Source of the DNA: an uncultured Mycoplasmatota bacterium
Lineage (GTDB): Bacteria > Bacillota_I > Bacilli_A > RF39 > UBA660
Reading direction: 5' to 3'
Assembly (NCBI GenBank): GCA_900552975.1
Contig: UWSL01000017.1
Span: forward strand, 1-18,354
Length of the DNA stretch: 18,354 bases
Shown: one piece after another, positions 1 through 7,101 of the stretch
Numbering within the stretch: the stretch's first letter is position 1
How the letters are laid out: each line of letters begins with the position of its first letter
Program-made: the position numbers and the translations under genes
Notes under the pieces: generated by a model
The model's input: only the letters and a program-made list of their open reading frames with translations
Databases searched by the model: none
Told to the model about the DNA's origin: nothing

Positions 1-240
<240 letters not shown>

Positions 241-251
241 TTATTCACCTT

Positions 252-671
252 CTAACTAATACCACACGTTCCATACCAACCTAAAAGTTCAAAAAAGAAA
301 TTAATCAAACCAGGAATAAAAAACAATAACAAAGCCAAAAATACTCTCTTTCCAGTCTTTTTTGTAGCTTTTATCAATGCATCCTTATCATCACTAACAA
401 TAGCTTTAACCATTTCAAGAATCGTTAAAACAATAACTAAAGATGGAGCTAAATATTTAAAGATATTAAAAATTTGCTGTAAATAATTAGCAAAAGTTCC
501 ATCAACAGTCGGATCTCCAAATATAGCATCACAATCAACATCTTGTGTATCGTCACCATCTAATGAATATATAATGTTACTATCATTAATAGAACGAGCT
601 TCTACTACATTAAAAGATAAAGTAAATATCATTAATAATGCCAAGAAAAAATAAAAACTTTTTTTTAACAT
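252..671 (-). CDS. Secreted two-helix VirB2/TrbC-like membrane protein
   Basis: The start at 671 (MLKKSFYFFLAL, 139 residues) is preferred over an in-frame ATG at 737. It follows a good AGAGGTG site five bases upstream, whereas the 737 start would read through the terminator hairpin at 707-734. The protein has a signal peptide (residues 1-25, cleavage likely after VVEA), a short acidic extracellular segment with one Cys, then two membrane helices. The helices are separated by a Lys-rich loop (DDKDALIKATKKTGKR), and the protein ends in TCGIS. The two-helix hairpin with a basic cytoplasmic loop is the layout of VirB2/TrbC-type subunits. It is clearly paralogous to the next gene upstream: PSLVIVLTILEMVKAIV and LLLFFIPGL match PLLVIIFGMIDLGKAVV and ILIFFVPSI. 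It has its own promoter and leads into the VirB6-like gene. Subunit identity is inferred. Confidence 0.7.
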   Translation of the reverse strand: MLKKSFYFFLALLMIFTLSFNVVEARSINDSNIIYSLDGDDTQDVDCDAIFGDPTVDGTFANYLQQIFNIFKYLAPSLVIVLTILEMVKAIVSDDKDALIKATKKTGKRVFLALLLFFIPGLINFFFELLGWYGTCGIS

Positions 672-692
672 AAAAACACCTCTAACATAAAA

Positions 693-701
693 ATTATAAC
701 A
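693..701 (-). promoter_or_regulatory. Extended -10 promoter for the 671 gene
   Basis: On the minus strand, TGTTATAAT (TGn plus a perfect TATAAT at 693-698) lies 21 bases upstream of the ATG at 671. There is no good -35 at 17 bases (TTTTAA at 716-721), which is typical of an extended -10 promoter. It sits immediately downstream of a terminator, so the unit is probably transcribed independently. Confidence 0.5.
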
Positions 702-702
702 C

Positions 703-734
703 AAAAAAAATGATATTAAAACAAATATCATTTT
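703..734 (-). terminator. Rho-independent terminator after the 748-1071 gene
   Basis: A perfect 11-bp inverted repeat (724-734 with 707-717, six-base loop) ends, on the minus strand, in a run of eight T at 703-710. It starts 13 bases after the stop codon at 748. The stem is AT-rich, so termination may be partial. Confidence 0.6.
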
Positions 735-747
735 CATACATATTCAA

Positions 748-1071
748 TTAGCAATTTCCTGATTGAGTTATACAAGTCTTACAAACTTCGTAGTCGCCCT
801 CTTCACTGAATGAATCAGCTAAAGTAAATGCAAAACCAACAATTGAAGGTACAAAGAAAATCAAAATACCAGATAAAGCTCTCATTCCTAAAGATTTCGC
901 AGCTTTTTTTATTTCATCATCTTTACTTGCAACAACAGCTTTACCTAAATCAATCATACCAAAGATTATAACTAATAAAGGTATAACAATTTTAAAAATA
1001 CCTAATAATCTACCTACTAATACCCAAACATCTTTAGTACCACTACAAAAAGCAACATCTAATAAATTCAT
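748..1071 (-). CDS. Two-helix VirB2/TrbC-like membrane protein
   Basis: This 107-residue protein has two hydrophobic helices (about 16-41 and 65-85) joined by a charged loop containing ASKDDEIKKAAKSLGMR. It ends in a short tail with a CKTCITQSGNC motif; a further Cys is at position 9. The hairpin with a positively charged loop and a Pro in each helix is the pattern of VirB2/TrbC-type proteins of type IV secretion. It lacks an obvious cleavable signal peptide, unlike its paralogue at 252-671. ATG 1071 follows a strong AAAGGAGATG site, and the gene has its own sigma-A-like promoter and a downstream terminator. It could instead be a small holin-like or accessory membrane protein; the paralogous pair next to a VirB6-like gene favours a secretion role. 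Confidence 0.7.
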   Translation of the reverse strand: MNLLDVAFCSGTKDVWVLVGRLLGIFKIVIPLLVIIFGMIDLGKAVVASKDDEIKKAAKSLGMRALSGILIFFVPSIVGFAFTLADSFSEEGDYEVCKTCITQSGNC

Positions 1072-1098
1072 ACATACATCTCCTTTACTTACTACATA

Positions 1099-1126
1099 AT
1101 TGTATCAAATATTCAAAATCTGTCAA
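1099..1126 (-). promoter_or_regulatory. Sigma-A-like promoter for the VirB2-like gene
   Basis: On the minus strand a perfect -35 TTGACA (1121-1126) is followed after 16 bases by -10 TACAAT (1099-1104), 28 bases upstream of the ATG at 1071. It begins just after the stop codon of the CpaE/TadZ-like gene, so the two-helix proteins can be expressed apart from the pilus operon. Confidence 0.75.
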
Positions 1127-1132
1127 GCTTTT

Positions 1133-2209
1133 CTATTCCTTTACAATTCCGAATAATCTGGCACCTCTATTTCCGTCGCCAGCTGGTTTATTTTTATCAA
1201 AACCAAGTCTATTTAAGAACTCATCTAAAACACGATGACGTTCCTTTTTATCATCAAGAGGTGGAATATTTTGAAATACTGAACATCTTGCCTCATATTC
1301 AAAATCTTTAACATCATTAGCATCTAATAGACTCTTATTTAAAACAACTTTCTTTCCTTTAATCTTATCTAGAACATTTCGATCTCTTCTAACCATCTTA
1401 TTTAACATAAGTGTAGAAGGCTCAATCAAATAAATCATTTCAGAACAATTAGCTTCTTCAGAACTATCATTTACATCCACCAAAATTATTTGATTTCCCA
1501 TTGATGAACTCTTAATAAAAGCTCCCAACTCTTTACCACTAATACTACGTAAGTTTTGATCATTAAAAAACATAAAATCATTTTTATCAAGTTCTATTCC
1601 TGTAACCGAATAATTTTCTTCAAGTTGTTTTTTTAACATATAAATTAATGTCGTCGCTCCAGCATGATCAGTTAAATCTTTAAAACCAATTACTCTAGTT
1701 CCTCCAACCATTGGCATAGCAATACTAGCATTAATAAAACTTCTTTCTTCTCTATTATTTCCACGACGATTATCTTTTCTAGAGTTTGTTGGACTTTCCA
1801 TTTCTTGTGAAGCCATCATATTACCAGCTCCAAGCATATGGTATTGTGCAACATCTTTGTAAGTATTTGGATTATCAATAAGGTAAACAATTCCATCAAT
1901 ATTCTTAGTAAAGTTATAAATTCCCATTGAAACCAGTTCTGATAAATATTGTGGTGAATTAACCTCTGGTGAATCATCTAATAATAAAATTACTCTAGTC
2001 ATATCCATTCCGAAAGATAATCTTTGAATTTGTGAAATATCACGATAATTTCTAACTGCTGTTATATCAAGAATCATTTTATTAAAAAAGAAATTATCAA
2101 ATTGAGCAACTAATTCATCAGCATCAAATTCTCCATTTATACTCTTTATTAAATCAATATTTAAATTTGAAAGCATTGCAGCATATTTATTTGAAACAAT
2201 TACATTCAT
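1133..2209 (-). CDS. CpaE/TadZ-like pilus localisation protein with degenerate P-loop
   Basis: This 358-residue cytoplasmic protein has the two-part plan of CpaE/TadZ. The N-terminal part (about 1-125) is receiver-like, containing ILLLDDS and a later GIVYLIDNP. A polar linker (about 130-160, rich in Asn, Arg and Ser) follows. The C-terminal part (about 170-330) is ParA/MinD-like, with DHAGATTL where the P-loop is expected (181-188), a central strand IILVDVND (241-248), LIEPS (261-265) and VVLNKS (288-293). TadZ proteins often have atypical Walker A motifs, and here both the usual Lys of GKT and the signature Lys of ParA are missing. TadZ marks the polar site for Tad pilus assembly. It is the last gene of the pilin operon, with an AGGAGGGTG site before ATG 2209. 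Family assignment is good; ATP binding is doubtful. Confidence 0.72.
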   Translation of the reverse strand: MNVIVSNKYAAMLSNLNIDLIKSINGEFDADELVAQFDNFFFNKMILDITAVRNYRDISQIQRLSFGMDMTRVILLLDDSPEVNSPQYLSELVSMGIYNFTKNIDGIVYLIDNPNTYKDVAQYHMLGAGNMMASQEMESPTNSRKDNRRGNNREERSFINASIAMPMVGGTRVIGFKDLTDHAGATTLIYMLKKQLEENYSVTGIELDKNDFMFFNDQNLRSISGKELGAFIKSSSMGNQIILVDVNDSSEEANCSEMIYLIEPSTLMLNKMVRRDRNVLDKIKGKKVVLNKSLLDANDVKDFEYEARCSVFQNIPPLDDKKERHRVLDEFLNRLGFDKNKPAGDGNRGARLFGIVKE

Positions 2210-2222
2210 CTATAACACCCTC

Positions 2223-2744
2223 CTATAACGAATCTTGAGGAAATGAAATTTTAGATGTTTTACCATCAATATCAAAAGTCAATATATCCCCCAAAACTGG
2301 TAAATTAAATTTATAAAAAACGACAACATTATAATAAGCAGCATCCCCATAGGAAGAGCCCATCTTTTCTTTTTTAAAACAATAAAAATATTTTCCATCG
2401 CTATCTGAATAAGAAACTTTTTTATCATAAGCTAAATCATTTACACCATAATATCCTGAAGGACAACTTCCCATAGTTTTATAAGAACTACCAAGCAAAA
2501 AAAGATTAATTGTTTGAAGAGTCCCAAACTTACCAGTTACTTTAGTTCCAGTTTTTATTTTTGAATTAATTCTTCTTCCCGTTTTATTTGTAATTCCATC
2601 ATGTTTTTCTATAATAGTTAATACTTCATTTTTTATTTTAAATACTTTAGAATAACTTATAGAAACAGCCAAATAACCTGAAAATAATAAGATAAAAAGA
2701 ATAACCATTCCAAGTAACCATACATTTGAAATCGCATTTTTCAT
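2223..2744 (-). CDS. Minor pilin-like membrane protein
   Basis: This 173-residue protein starts MKNAISNVWLLG, goes straight into a hydrophobic helix (about residues 8-30), then SYSKVFKIKNEVLTIIEKH and a soluble C-terminal domain with two Cys. A single N-terminal helix that continues into an amphipathic stretch is the design of type IV pilin-like subunits, and the start resembles the neighbouring gene (SINYSKSYKVKDQI against SISYSKVFKIKNEV). A classical cleavage motif, Gly followed by Glu at +5, is absent. TadE/TadF-type minor pseudopilins occupy similar positions in other Tad loci, so a minor pilin or initiation-complex role is inferred. It lies in the pilin operon, 13 bases before the CpaE/TadZ-like gene. 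Confidence 0.65.
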   Translation of the reverse strand: MKNAISNVWLLGMVILFILLFSGYLAVSISYSKVFKIKNEVLTIIEKHDGITNKTGRRINSKIKTGTKVTGKFGTLQTINLFLLGSSYKTMGSCPSGYYGVNDLAYDKKVSYSDSDGKYFYCFKKEKMGSSYGDAAYYNVVVFYKFNLPVLGDILTFDIDGKTSKISFPQDSL

Positions 2745-2760
2745 AACAAGTCACTCCATT

Positions 2761-3237
2761 CTAACATGTTGGATTGTTTAATAATTCTTTTTTGGCATTT
2801 GGTATAACTACAAAGGATGTTTCACCATCTAAAGTAAATTTAACAAAATCACCAATTATTGGCATATCCATTTTAAAGAATACCTTTACTGAATAATAAG
2901 CTGTTTTAGGATGTCCAATAGCAGTTCTGTATACACAATGTTTTTGAATACAAAAACTATTAGGTGAACCAATTCTAGCATTAAAATTAAAGCCAATCCA
3001 GTCGTTATCAGAAGGACATTTACTAGTCGTACGATAACCAACTTTCCCTAAATATTCTTTGATAGCATTAGTTGAAGAATCATTAACACCACCATACTGT
3101 TCTATATAGAATAATATTTGATCCTTTACTTTATAACTTTTAGAATAGTTTATAGATACTGAAATAAAGCAAGCAAAAACAACAACAAATAAAACAACTA
3201 TTGTTAATAACCACGAACCACCTATTGCTTCTTTCAT
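2761..3237 (-). CDS. Minor pilin-like membrane protein
   Basis: This 158-residue protein has a leader MKEAIGGSW, a hydrophobic helix (about residues 9-28), then SINYSKSYKVKDQILFYIEQYGG and a soluble domain with four Cys (TSKCPS, SFCIQKHC and a terminal Cys). It is paralogous to the gene at 2223-2744 through the helix, the YSK..K.K segment, a CPS motif, and shared wording near the end (DMPIIGDFVKFTLDGETS against NLPVLGDILTFDIDGKTS). The N-terminus also resembles the small pilins upstream (MKEATGELN), linking all four as one pilin-like set. ATG 3237 follows an AGGTGATG site that overlaps the previous gene's stop. The likely role is a minor pilin or pseudopilin of the Tad-type machine. Confidence 0.67.
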   Translation of the reverse strand: MKEAIGGSWLLTIVVLFVVVFACFISVSINYSKSYKVKDQILFYIEQYGGVNDSSTNAIKEYLGKVGYRTTSKCPSDNDWIGFNFNARIGSPNSFCIQKHCVYRTAIGHPKTAYYSVKVFFKMDMPIIGDFVKFTLDGETSFVVIPNAKKELLNNPTC

Positions 3238-3245
3238 ATCATCAC

Positions 3246-3479
3246 CTAACCTCTATATGGACATTCAAAAGTTTTACTTTTTTCTGTTCCCGGAGAATAA
3301 CAATCGGCCATTGCATTTTTATTTATTCCAACATCACAAATTGCATCAGAACACTTTGCATTGTTTTGTAAATCTCCTTTTATATTTGGCCATAAAACCG
3401 TAAAGAAAAAAGCCATAAGCAAGCCTACGGCTATCACAACAATAATAGTACCATTTAACTCTCCTGTAGCTTCTTTCAT
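3246..3479 (-). CDS. Small pilin subunit, second of a tandem pair
   Basis: This 77-residue protein begins MKEATGELN, followed by one hydrophobic helix (about residues 11-31), a WPNIK turn and a short soluble tail with four Cys. The first nine residues are identical to those of the preceding gene and the rest is similar in plan, so the two are tandem duplicates. Size, single N-terminal helix and position after TadC fit an Flp-type pilin, although the G-x4-E-Y processing motif of Flp pilins is not present. It follows an AGGTGAT site ten bases after the first pilin. It may form the pilus shaft alone or together with its paralogue. Confidence 0.7.
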   Translation of the reverse strand: MKEATGELNGTIIVVIAVGLLMAFFFTVLWPNIKGDLQNNAKCSDAICDVGINKNAMADCYSPGTEKSKTFECPYRG

Positions 3480-3489
3480 CCATTATCAC

Positions 3490-3729
3490 CTAATTATTAC
3501 GTATTTGACAAGTAACTTCTTGAGTAGCTCCATCTTCATCTTGATACTTACATTGACAAGTATCACCTTCTTTACAAGTAGAAGGGCAAACAGCACTTGC
3601 ACACTTAGTACTTTGATTAATACTATTTTTTATTTGTGGCCATACAAATGCATAGAAGAATGCTGCTACTGCTGCTATCGCAACAACTGTTACAACAGTC
3701 ATATTTAATTCTCCTGTAGCTTCTTTCAT
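3490..3729 (-). CDS. Small pilin subunit, first of a tandem pair
   Basis: This 79-residue protein starts MKEATGELNMTVVTVV, with a hydrophobic helix (about residues 9-29), a WPQIKNS turn, and a compact hydrophilic tail carrying six Cys (KCASAVC, STC, DTCQC, VTC). It is the first gene behind a strong sigma-A-like promoter and a terminator, as expected for an abundant shaft subunit. Flp/Tad pilins are of similar size but are cut after Gly with Glu at +5; here Gly6 is followed directly by Glu, so processing by a standard prepilin peptidase is uncertain. The dense cysteines suggest a disulfide-stabilised subunit. The AGAAAGGA site is about 11 bases from the ATG. Confidence 0.72.
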   Translation of the reverse strand: MKEATGELNMTVVTVVAIAAVAAFFYAFVWPQIKNSINQSTKCASAVCPSTCKEGDTCQCKYQDEDGATQEVTCQIRNN

Positions 3730-3763
3730 ATATTATCAAATCCTTTCTTATTTTATATATAAT

Positions 3764-3792
3764 ATTATATCCCAATCTTAATCCATTATCAA
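3764..3792 (-). promoter_or_regulatory. Strong sigma-A-like promoter of the pilin operon
   Basis: On the minus strand, TTGATA (3787-3792) is followed after exactly 17 bases by TATAAT (3764-3769), which gives a leader of roughly 30 bases before the pilin ATG at 3729. Placed right after a terminator, it separates pilin expression from that of the assembly machinery. Confidence 0.8.
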
Positions 3793-3812
3793 GAAAAAAT
3801 GTAAAGCCACAT

Positions 3813-3839
3813 AAAAAGTAAGTATCCAATACTTACTTT
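3813..3839 (-). terminator. Rho-independent terminator after tadC
   Basis: A perfect 11-bp inverted repeat (3829-3839 with 3815-3825, three-base loop) includes part of the tadC stop codon and is followed on the minus strand by a short T tract. The stem is mostly A/T, so some read-through into the pilin operon is possible. Confidence 0.65.
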
Positions 3840-4626
3840 AAGCTCCCATCATATGCATTACTGCAAATACTAAAAAAATCATAACACCTAATCCTGTTGA
3901 AATAAGCATACTCATTGTTTTACTTTCCATTTTATCAAGACGCTCTTTATATCTTGTATCACGAGCTTTTTGTTGTAAATTAGAAATTGTTTTTGAAAAA
4001 GTTAATAATTGTTCTTGTTTACGTTCTTGACGACCTAAACTTAAACGATACAGTAAACGCATCATTCTCATTGAATCACGAACTGGATAAGTCTTAGCAA
4101 ATTCCATATAAGGATTAATGCTCGAATCACCAGCATTGATTTTATTTATCATATCAACTAAACCTTCACGAAATATTTCTGGTGCATCAGAAATAGACTT
4201 ACCAATAGCAACTGGCACTGTGTAGTGCTGAATAAGTATTTCCAATCCTTTTAAATAATGTGGTAACATTGAATCTATTTCTAGCAAATGTTTTTTATAA
4301 AAACTTTTTAAGTTTAAATAATCCAACTTAAACATTAAATAACCACCAACACAAGCAAAGACAACCTTAACTCCAGATAAATTAGTAATAAAAACAAAAA
4401 CTAATAATACTATAACAATTAAACCATTTCGTATACGTTTTTGGAACAAAACATCAGCATCCAAACCTTCGCCATACTTAGCTCTAACTAAAAAATCATA
4501 ATCATCTTCTTTTAACTTCAAAAAAATATCCTGATTATCTTGAATAAATTTATTAGGTTTTATAAAACCATTTACAGACAATACAACAAAGACAATAATG
4601 CCTATTAACAATATCTCAATATACAT
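3838..4626 (-). CDS. tadC: TadC-like inner-membrane platform protein
   Basis: This 262-residue T2SSF-type membrane protein has an N-terminal helix (about 3-20), a pair of helices (about 69-102), a cytoplasmic helical domain (about 110-235) and a final helix (about 239-260). Tad loci typically carry two consecutive proteins of this family, TadB then TadC, which form the membrane platform that couples the CpaF ATPase to pilin extraction. Here it overlaps the preceding gene by one base (TAATG), indicating translational coupling. It is followed directly by a terminator, so it closes the assembly-machinery operon. Which of the pair is B and which is C is assigned by order. Confidence 0.8.
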   Translation of the reverse strand: MYIEILLIGIIVFVVLSVNGFIKPNKFIQDNQDIFLKLKEDDYDFLVRAKYGEGLDADVLFQKRIRNGLIVIVLLVFVFITNLSGVKVVFACVGGYLMFKLDYLNLKSFYKKHLLEIDSMLPHYLKGLEILIQHYTVPVAIGKSISDAPEIFREGLVDMINKINAGDSSINPYMEFAKTYPVRDSMRMMRLLYRLSLGRQERKQEQLLTFSKTISNLQQKARDTRYKERLDKMESKTMSMLISTGLGVMIFLVFAVMHMMGA

Positions 4627-5519
4627 TATTCAACCCCCACATCTTCATTATAATATTTTTCACCGGTTAATAAGAAATAACAATTAACTATAATTATGAT
4701 ATGTAGTAATAATTTTATATACCAATTTTGTAACATTTCTAAATAAGTATCTTTTGTTAACAACAATTCCATTGCCATAACTAGTAAGAATAAAGCCATT
4801 CCAAATGTTAAAAATTTCTTATGGAAAGTTTGTCTATCCATTCTATCACGATAAACACCTTCTACTAAGGCATCTATATCCATTGCCATTAATTCAAGTG
4901 CTTCTCCAGAATCACGAGCACCCTCTTTAGTTATTTGCAAAAATAATTGATGCATATTTTTAACCATATAATATGGATAAAGATTATTAAAAAATTCAAT
5001 TGATTGATCAATTGTACCATTATCATAAGACATTTGAATCATTGTTCTAACATCTCTCAAAACTGGATCCTGTAAAATACCAGAATCTCTTACACCCTCT
5101 AATGACTTAACAAATGATTGAGTTGTATTAAATTCCATTATAACATTTGTAGTATAAACTTGAATTTGTTCAAAAACATATTCGGAATATAATCTTTGTG
5201 TTCTTAAATAAGCTAAATAAGGAATAAAACAAATAGCAACAACTACATAGACTATTGTTACAAAAATTGAGAAAAAATACATATATGAAATAACCGCAGC
5301 TGCTCCACCCATTATTAATACTTGAAACATATATTGCTTAGGTGTATATTCATACCCCAATTCTTTTGATTTTTCTCTAACTTCTCGATAACTATAAGGA
5401 GCATATGTATTATAAACATTAGAAACAGTATCTCCAAAAAATTTATATACATTATCTCCTGTATTATATCGATAAGACAAAACAAAAATAGCAATCATCA
5501 ATAAAATAACTAATTCCAT
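4626..5519 (-). CDS. tadB: TadB-like inner-membrane platform protein
   Basis: This 297-residue protein has an N-terminal helix, a helix pair at about 65-105, a cytoplasmic helical segment containing FNTTQSFVKSLEGVRDSG and ITKEGARDSGEALELMA, and two C-terminal helices (about 238-285). The layout and the segment before the last helices match the T2SSF/GspF fold of TadB. It lies 14 bases after cpaF behind an AAGAGGTGA site and is coupled to tadC by a TAATG overlap. It would form, with TadC, the membrane base on which CpaF acts. Confidence 0.82.
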   Translation of the reverse strand: MELVILLMIAIFVLSYRYNTGDNVYKFFGDTVSNVYNTYAPYSYREVREKSKELGYEYTPKQYMFQVLIMGGAAAVISYMYFFSIFVTIVYVVVAICFIPYLAYLRTQRLYSEYVFEQIQVYTTNVIMEFNTTQSFVKSLEGVRDSGILQDPVLRDVRTMIQMSYDNGTIDQSIEFFNNLYPYYMVKNMHQLFLQITKEGARDSGEALELMAMDIDALVEGVYRDRMDRQTFHKKFLTFGMALFLLVMAMELLLTKDTYLEMLQNWYIKLLLHIIIIVNCYFLLTGEKYYNEDVGVE

Positions 5520-5533
5520 ACTTTCACCTCTTC

Positions 5534-7072
5534 TTAACCGGTAACTACACCATTTTGTGCATTAACAATTGGTTGAACAACTTGTGGTTGTTGATTAACT
5601 ACGTTAGGATTGGCAACAACTTGAACAGGTTGTACCTGCACTCTTTGAGGTGTAACCTGAACTGTACTTTGGGCACCCATCATCGCAGCAGCCGGAATGC
5701 TTTGTGCCATCGGCGTCGGTGCTGCTACTCCAGGTTGTATCACATTTTGATTTACAGGCTGCACAACATTAGGTTGAGTCCGATTTCCTAGATTAACACT
5801 AGGAGTAGATGTAGGCATAACCGGCTGTACAGACACAGGCTGTTGAACATTTTGACTAACAGTAGAAACTTGTTGACCAGGTTGAGTTTGAGCAGGCGCA
5901 TTCATTTTGAATGGATCATCACCAGCTTTTATATTAGTCTTCTTATTAGCTAAATTATCTTCAGCTGTTTCACGTTCACCAGTTGAATCTTCTTTAAAAT
6001 CTGCGTCTCCTAATCCAAAGACATCATTAGATTCAAAATAAACATTACCAATAGCTAAATAATCAATAAGCTTTTGAGTTGGATTACGTAAAGTAACCTT
6101 TCCATCAAGAGTTTTAGAATATAAAATATTTGTTTTAGGTTGATTTGTTTCATCATCAACATAAAATTCACAAATTTCCATAATTTCACGTTGAAATCTA
6201 TTTAATGCTCTAGAATAATATCCTTTAACATATATTCCAATTTGAACATATCTATGAATAGAAGACAAATATTGCTCAATATCTTGACTTCCTTCCAACA
6301 AAGCATACATACGCATTGGAATACTTGAAGCTTTATCAGCATGGATTGTCGATATAATATGGTGTCCAGATGAAATAGAGTTACGAACCGCCATAACTGC
6401 CTCTGCCGAACGAACTTCGGCAAGTAATATCCAAATAGGGTTCTGTCTCATACATGCAACTAAAGAATCAGTATATGAAGCAATATTATTTGTTTTCATT
6501 GCCACTATATCACGATGTGGAAATATTTTATCTAAGTGTAGTTCCAAAGTATCTTCAATAGAAATAATTTTTTCATCTTCTTTAGTATTACTGGCTAAAT
6601 ATTTTACAAGTTCTGTTTTACCTGAACCAGTTTCACCTGCAACCATTATATTACAATGACCCCAAACACATTTTATTAAAAAATCATGCATTTGTTCTGT
6701 TATATATTGTTCATTTATTAATTTATCTTTATTTAAACGAATTTTAGCTGGCGTTTTACGAATCAAGCAAGCAATTCCATTAGTTGCTATAGATTCATGA
6801 ACAAAGTTCATACGTAACTCAGCACTCTCTGCATCCAAAAAGGGATGAGCCATGTTAAATGTTTTACCCATTACGTTAGCACATTGAAAGGCTAATTTTT
6901 CCATAAAAGCATTATTTATAGCAGGTCTTTCAACTTGATAAACACCTTTTGATAAAGTCTTTAACCAAACTTGGCCACTATTAGAATAAGAGACGTCGGT
7001 AACGTCATCTTGTTCTAAAAATTCTGAGAGCGGTCCAAAATCCATCTGTGAAAACACATTTTTTTCATCCAT
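5534..7072 (-). CDS. cpaF: CpaF/TadA-family secretion ATPase with a long Pro/Gln/Val-rich tail
   Basis: This 512-residue motor ATPase of the Tad/type II-IV secretion family powers pilin assembly from the cytoplasmic face. The N-terminal domain covers about 1-135. Walker A is GETGSGKT (146-153), an acidic strand IISIEDT follows at 169-175, the Walker B region is WILLAEVRSAEA (214-225), and the His-box region SGHHIISTIHADKAS spans 235-249. All key residues are present. Unusually, residues from about 385 to 512 form a low-complexity tail rich in Pro, Gln, Val and Asn with no predicted fold. CpaF proteins normally stop near where this tail begins. The tail's DNA is GC-richer than its surroundings (32 of 60 bases at 5641-5700). 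It lies between cpaB and tadB in the same operon. Confidence 0.9.
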   Translation of the reverse strand: MDEKNVFSQMDFGPLSEFLEQDDVTDVSYSNSGQVWLKTLSKGVYQVERPAINNAFMEKLAFQCANVMGKTFNMAHPFLDAESAELRMNFVHESIATNGIACLIRKTPAKIRLNKDKLINEQYITEQMHDFLIKCVWGHCNIMVAGETGSGKTELVKYLASNTKEDEKIISIEDTLELHLDKIFPHRDIVAMKTNNIASYTDSLVACMRQNPIWILLAEVRSAEAVMAVRNSISSGHHIISTIHADKASSIPMRMYALLEGSQDIEQYLSSIHRYVQIGIYVKGYYSRALNRFQREIMEICEFYVDDETNQPKTNILYSKTLDGKVTLRNPTQKLIDYLAIGNVYFESNDVFGLGDADFKEDSTGERETAEDNLANKKTNIKAGDDPFKMNAPAQTQPGQQVSTVSQNVQQPVSVQPVMPTSTPSVNLGNRTQPNVVQPVNQNVIQPGVAAPTPMAQSIPAAAMMGAQSTVQVTPQRVQVQPVQVVANPNVVNQQPQVVQPIVNAQNGVVTG

Positions 7073-7101
7073 AAAAACACCCTCTTTATTTTCTTTTTAT
7101 A

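Noticed and set aside
672..737. Upstream start for the two-helix secreted protein at 737
   Set aside because: It would include the terminator hairpin and promoter, would add an extra hydrophobic leader before a perfect signal peptide, and lacks a ribosome site as good as the one before 671.
3361..3708. A 115-residue plus-strand frame antisense to the two small pilins
   Set aside because: It has no ribosome site or promoter, and its composition (rich in Ser, Thr, Ile, Cys) is that of a reverse-complement shadow of the pilin genes, which have clear signals.
3623..3829. A minus-strand frame across the pilin promoter and the first pilin gene
   Set aside because: It is out of frame with the pilin, covers the promoter and leader, and has no ribosome site.
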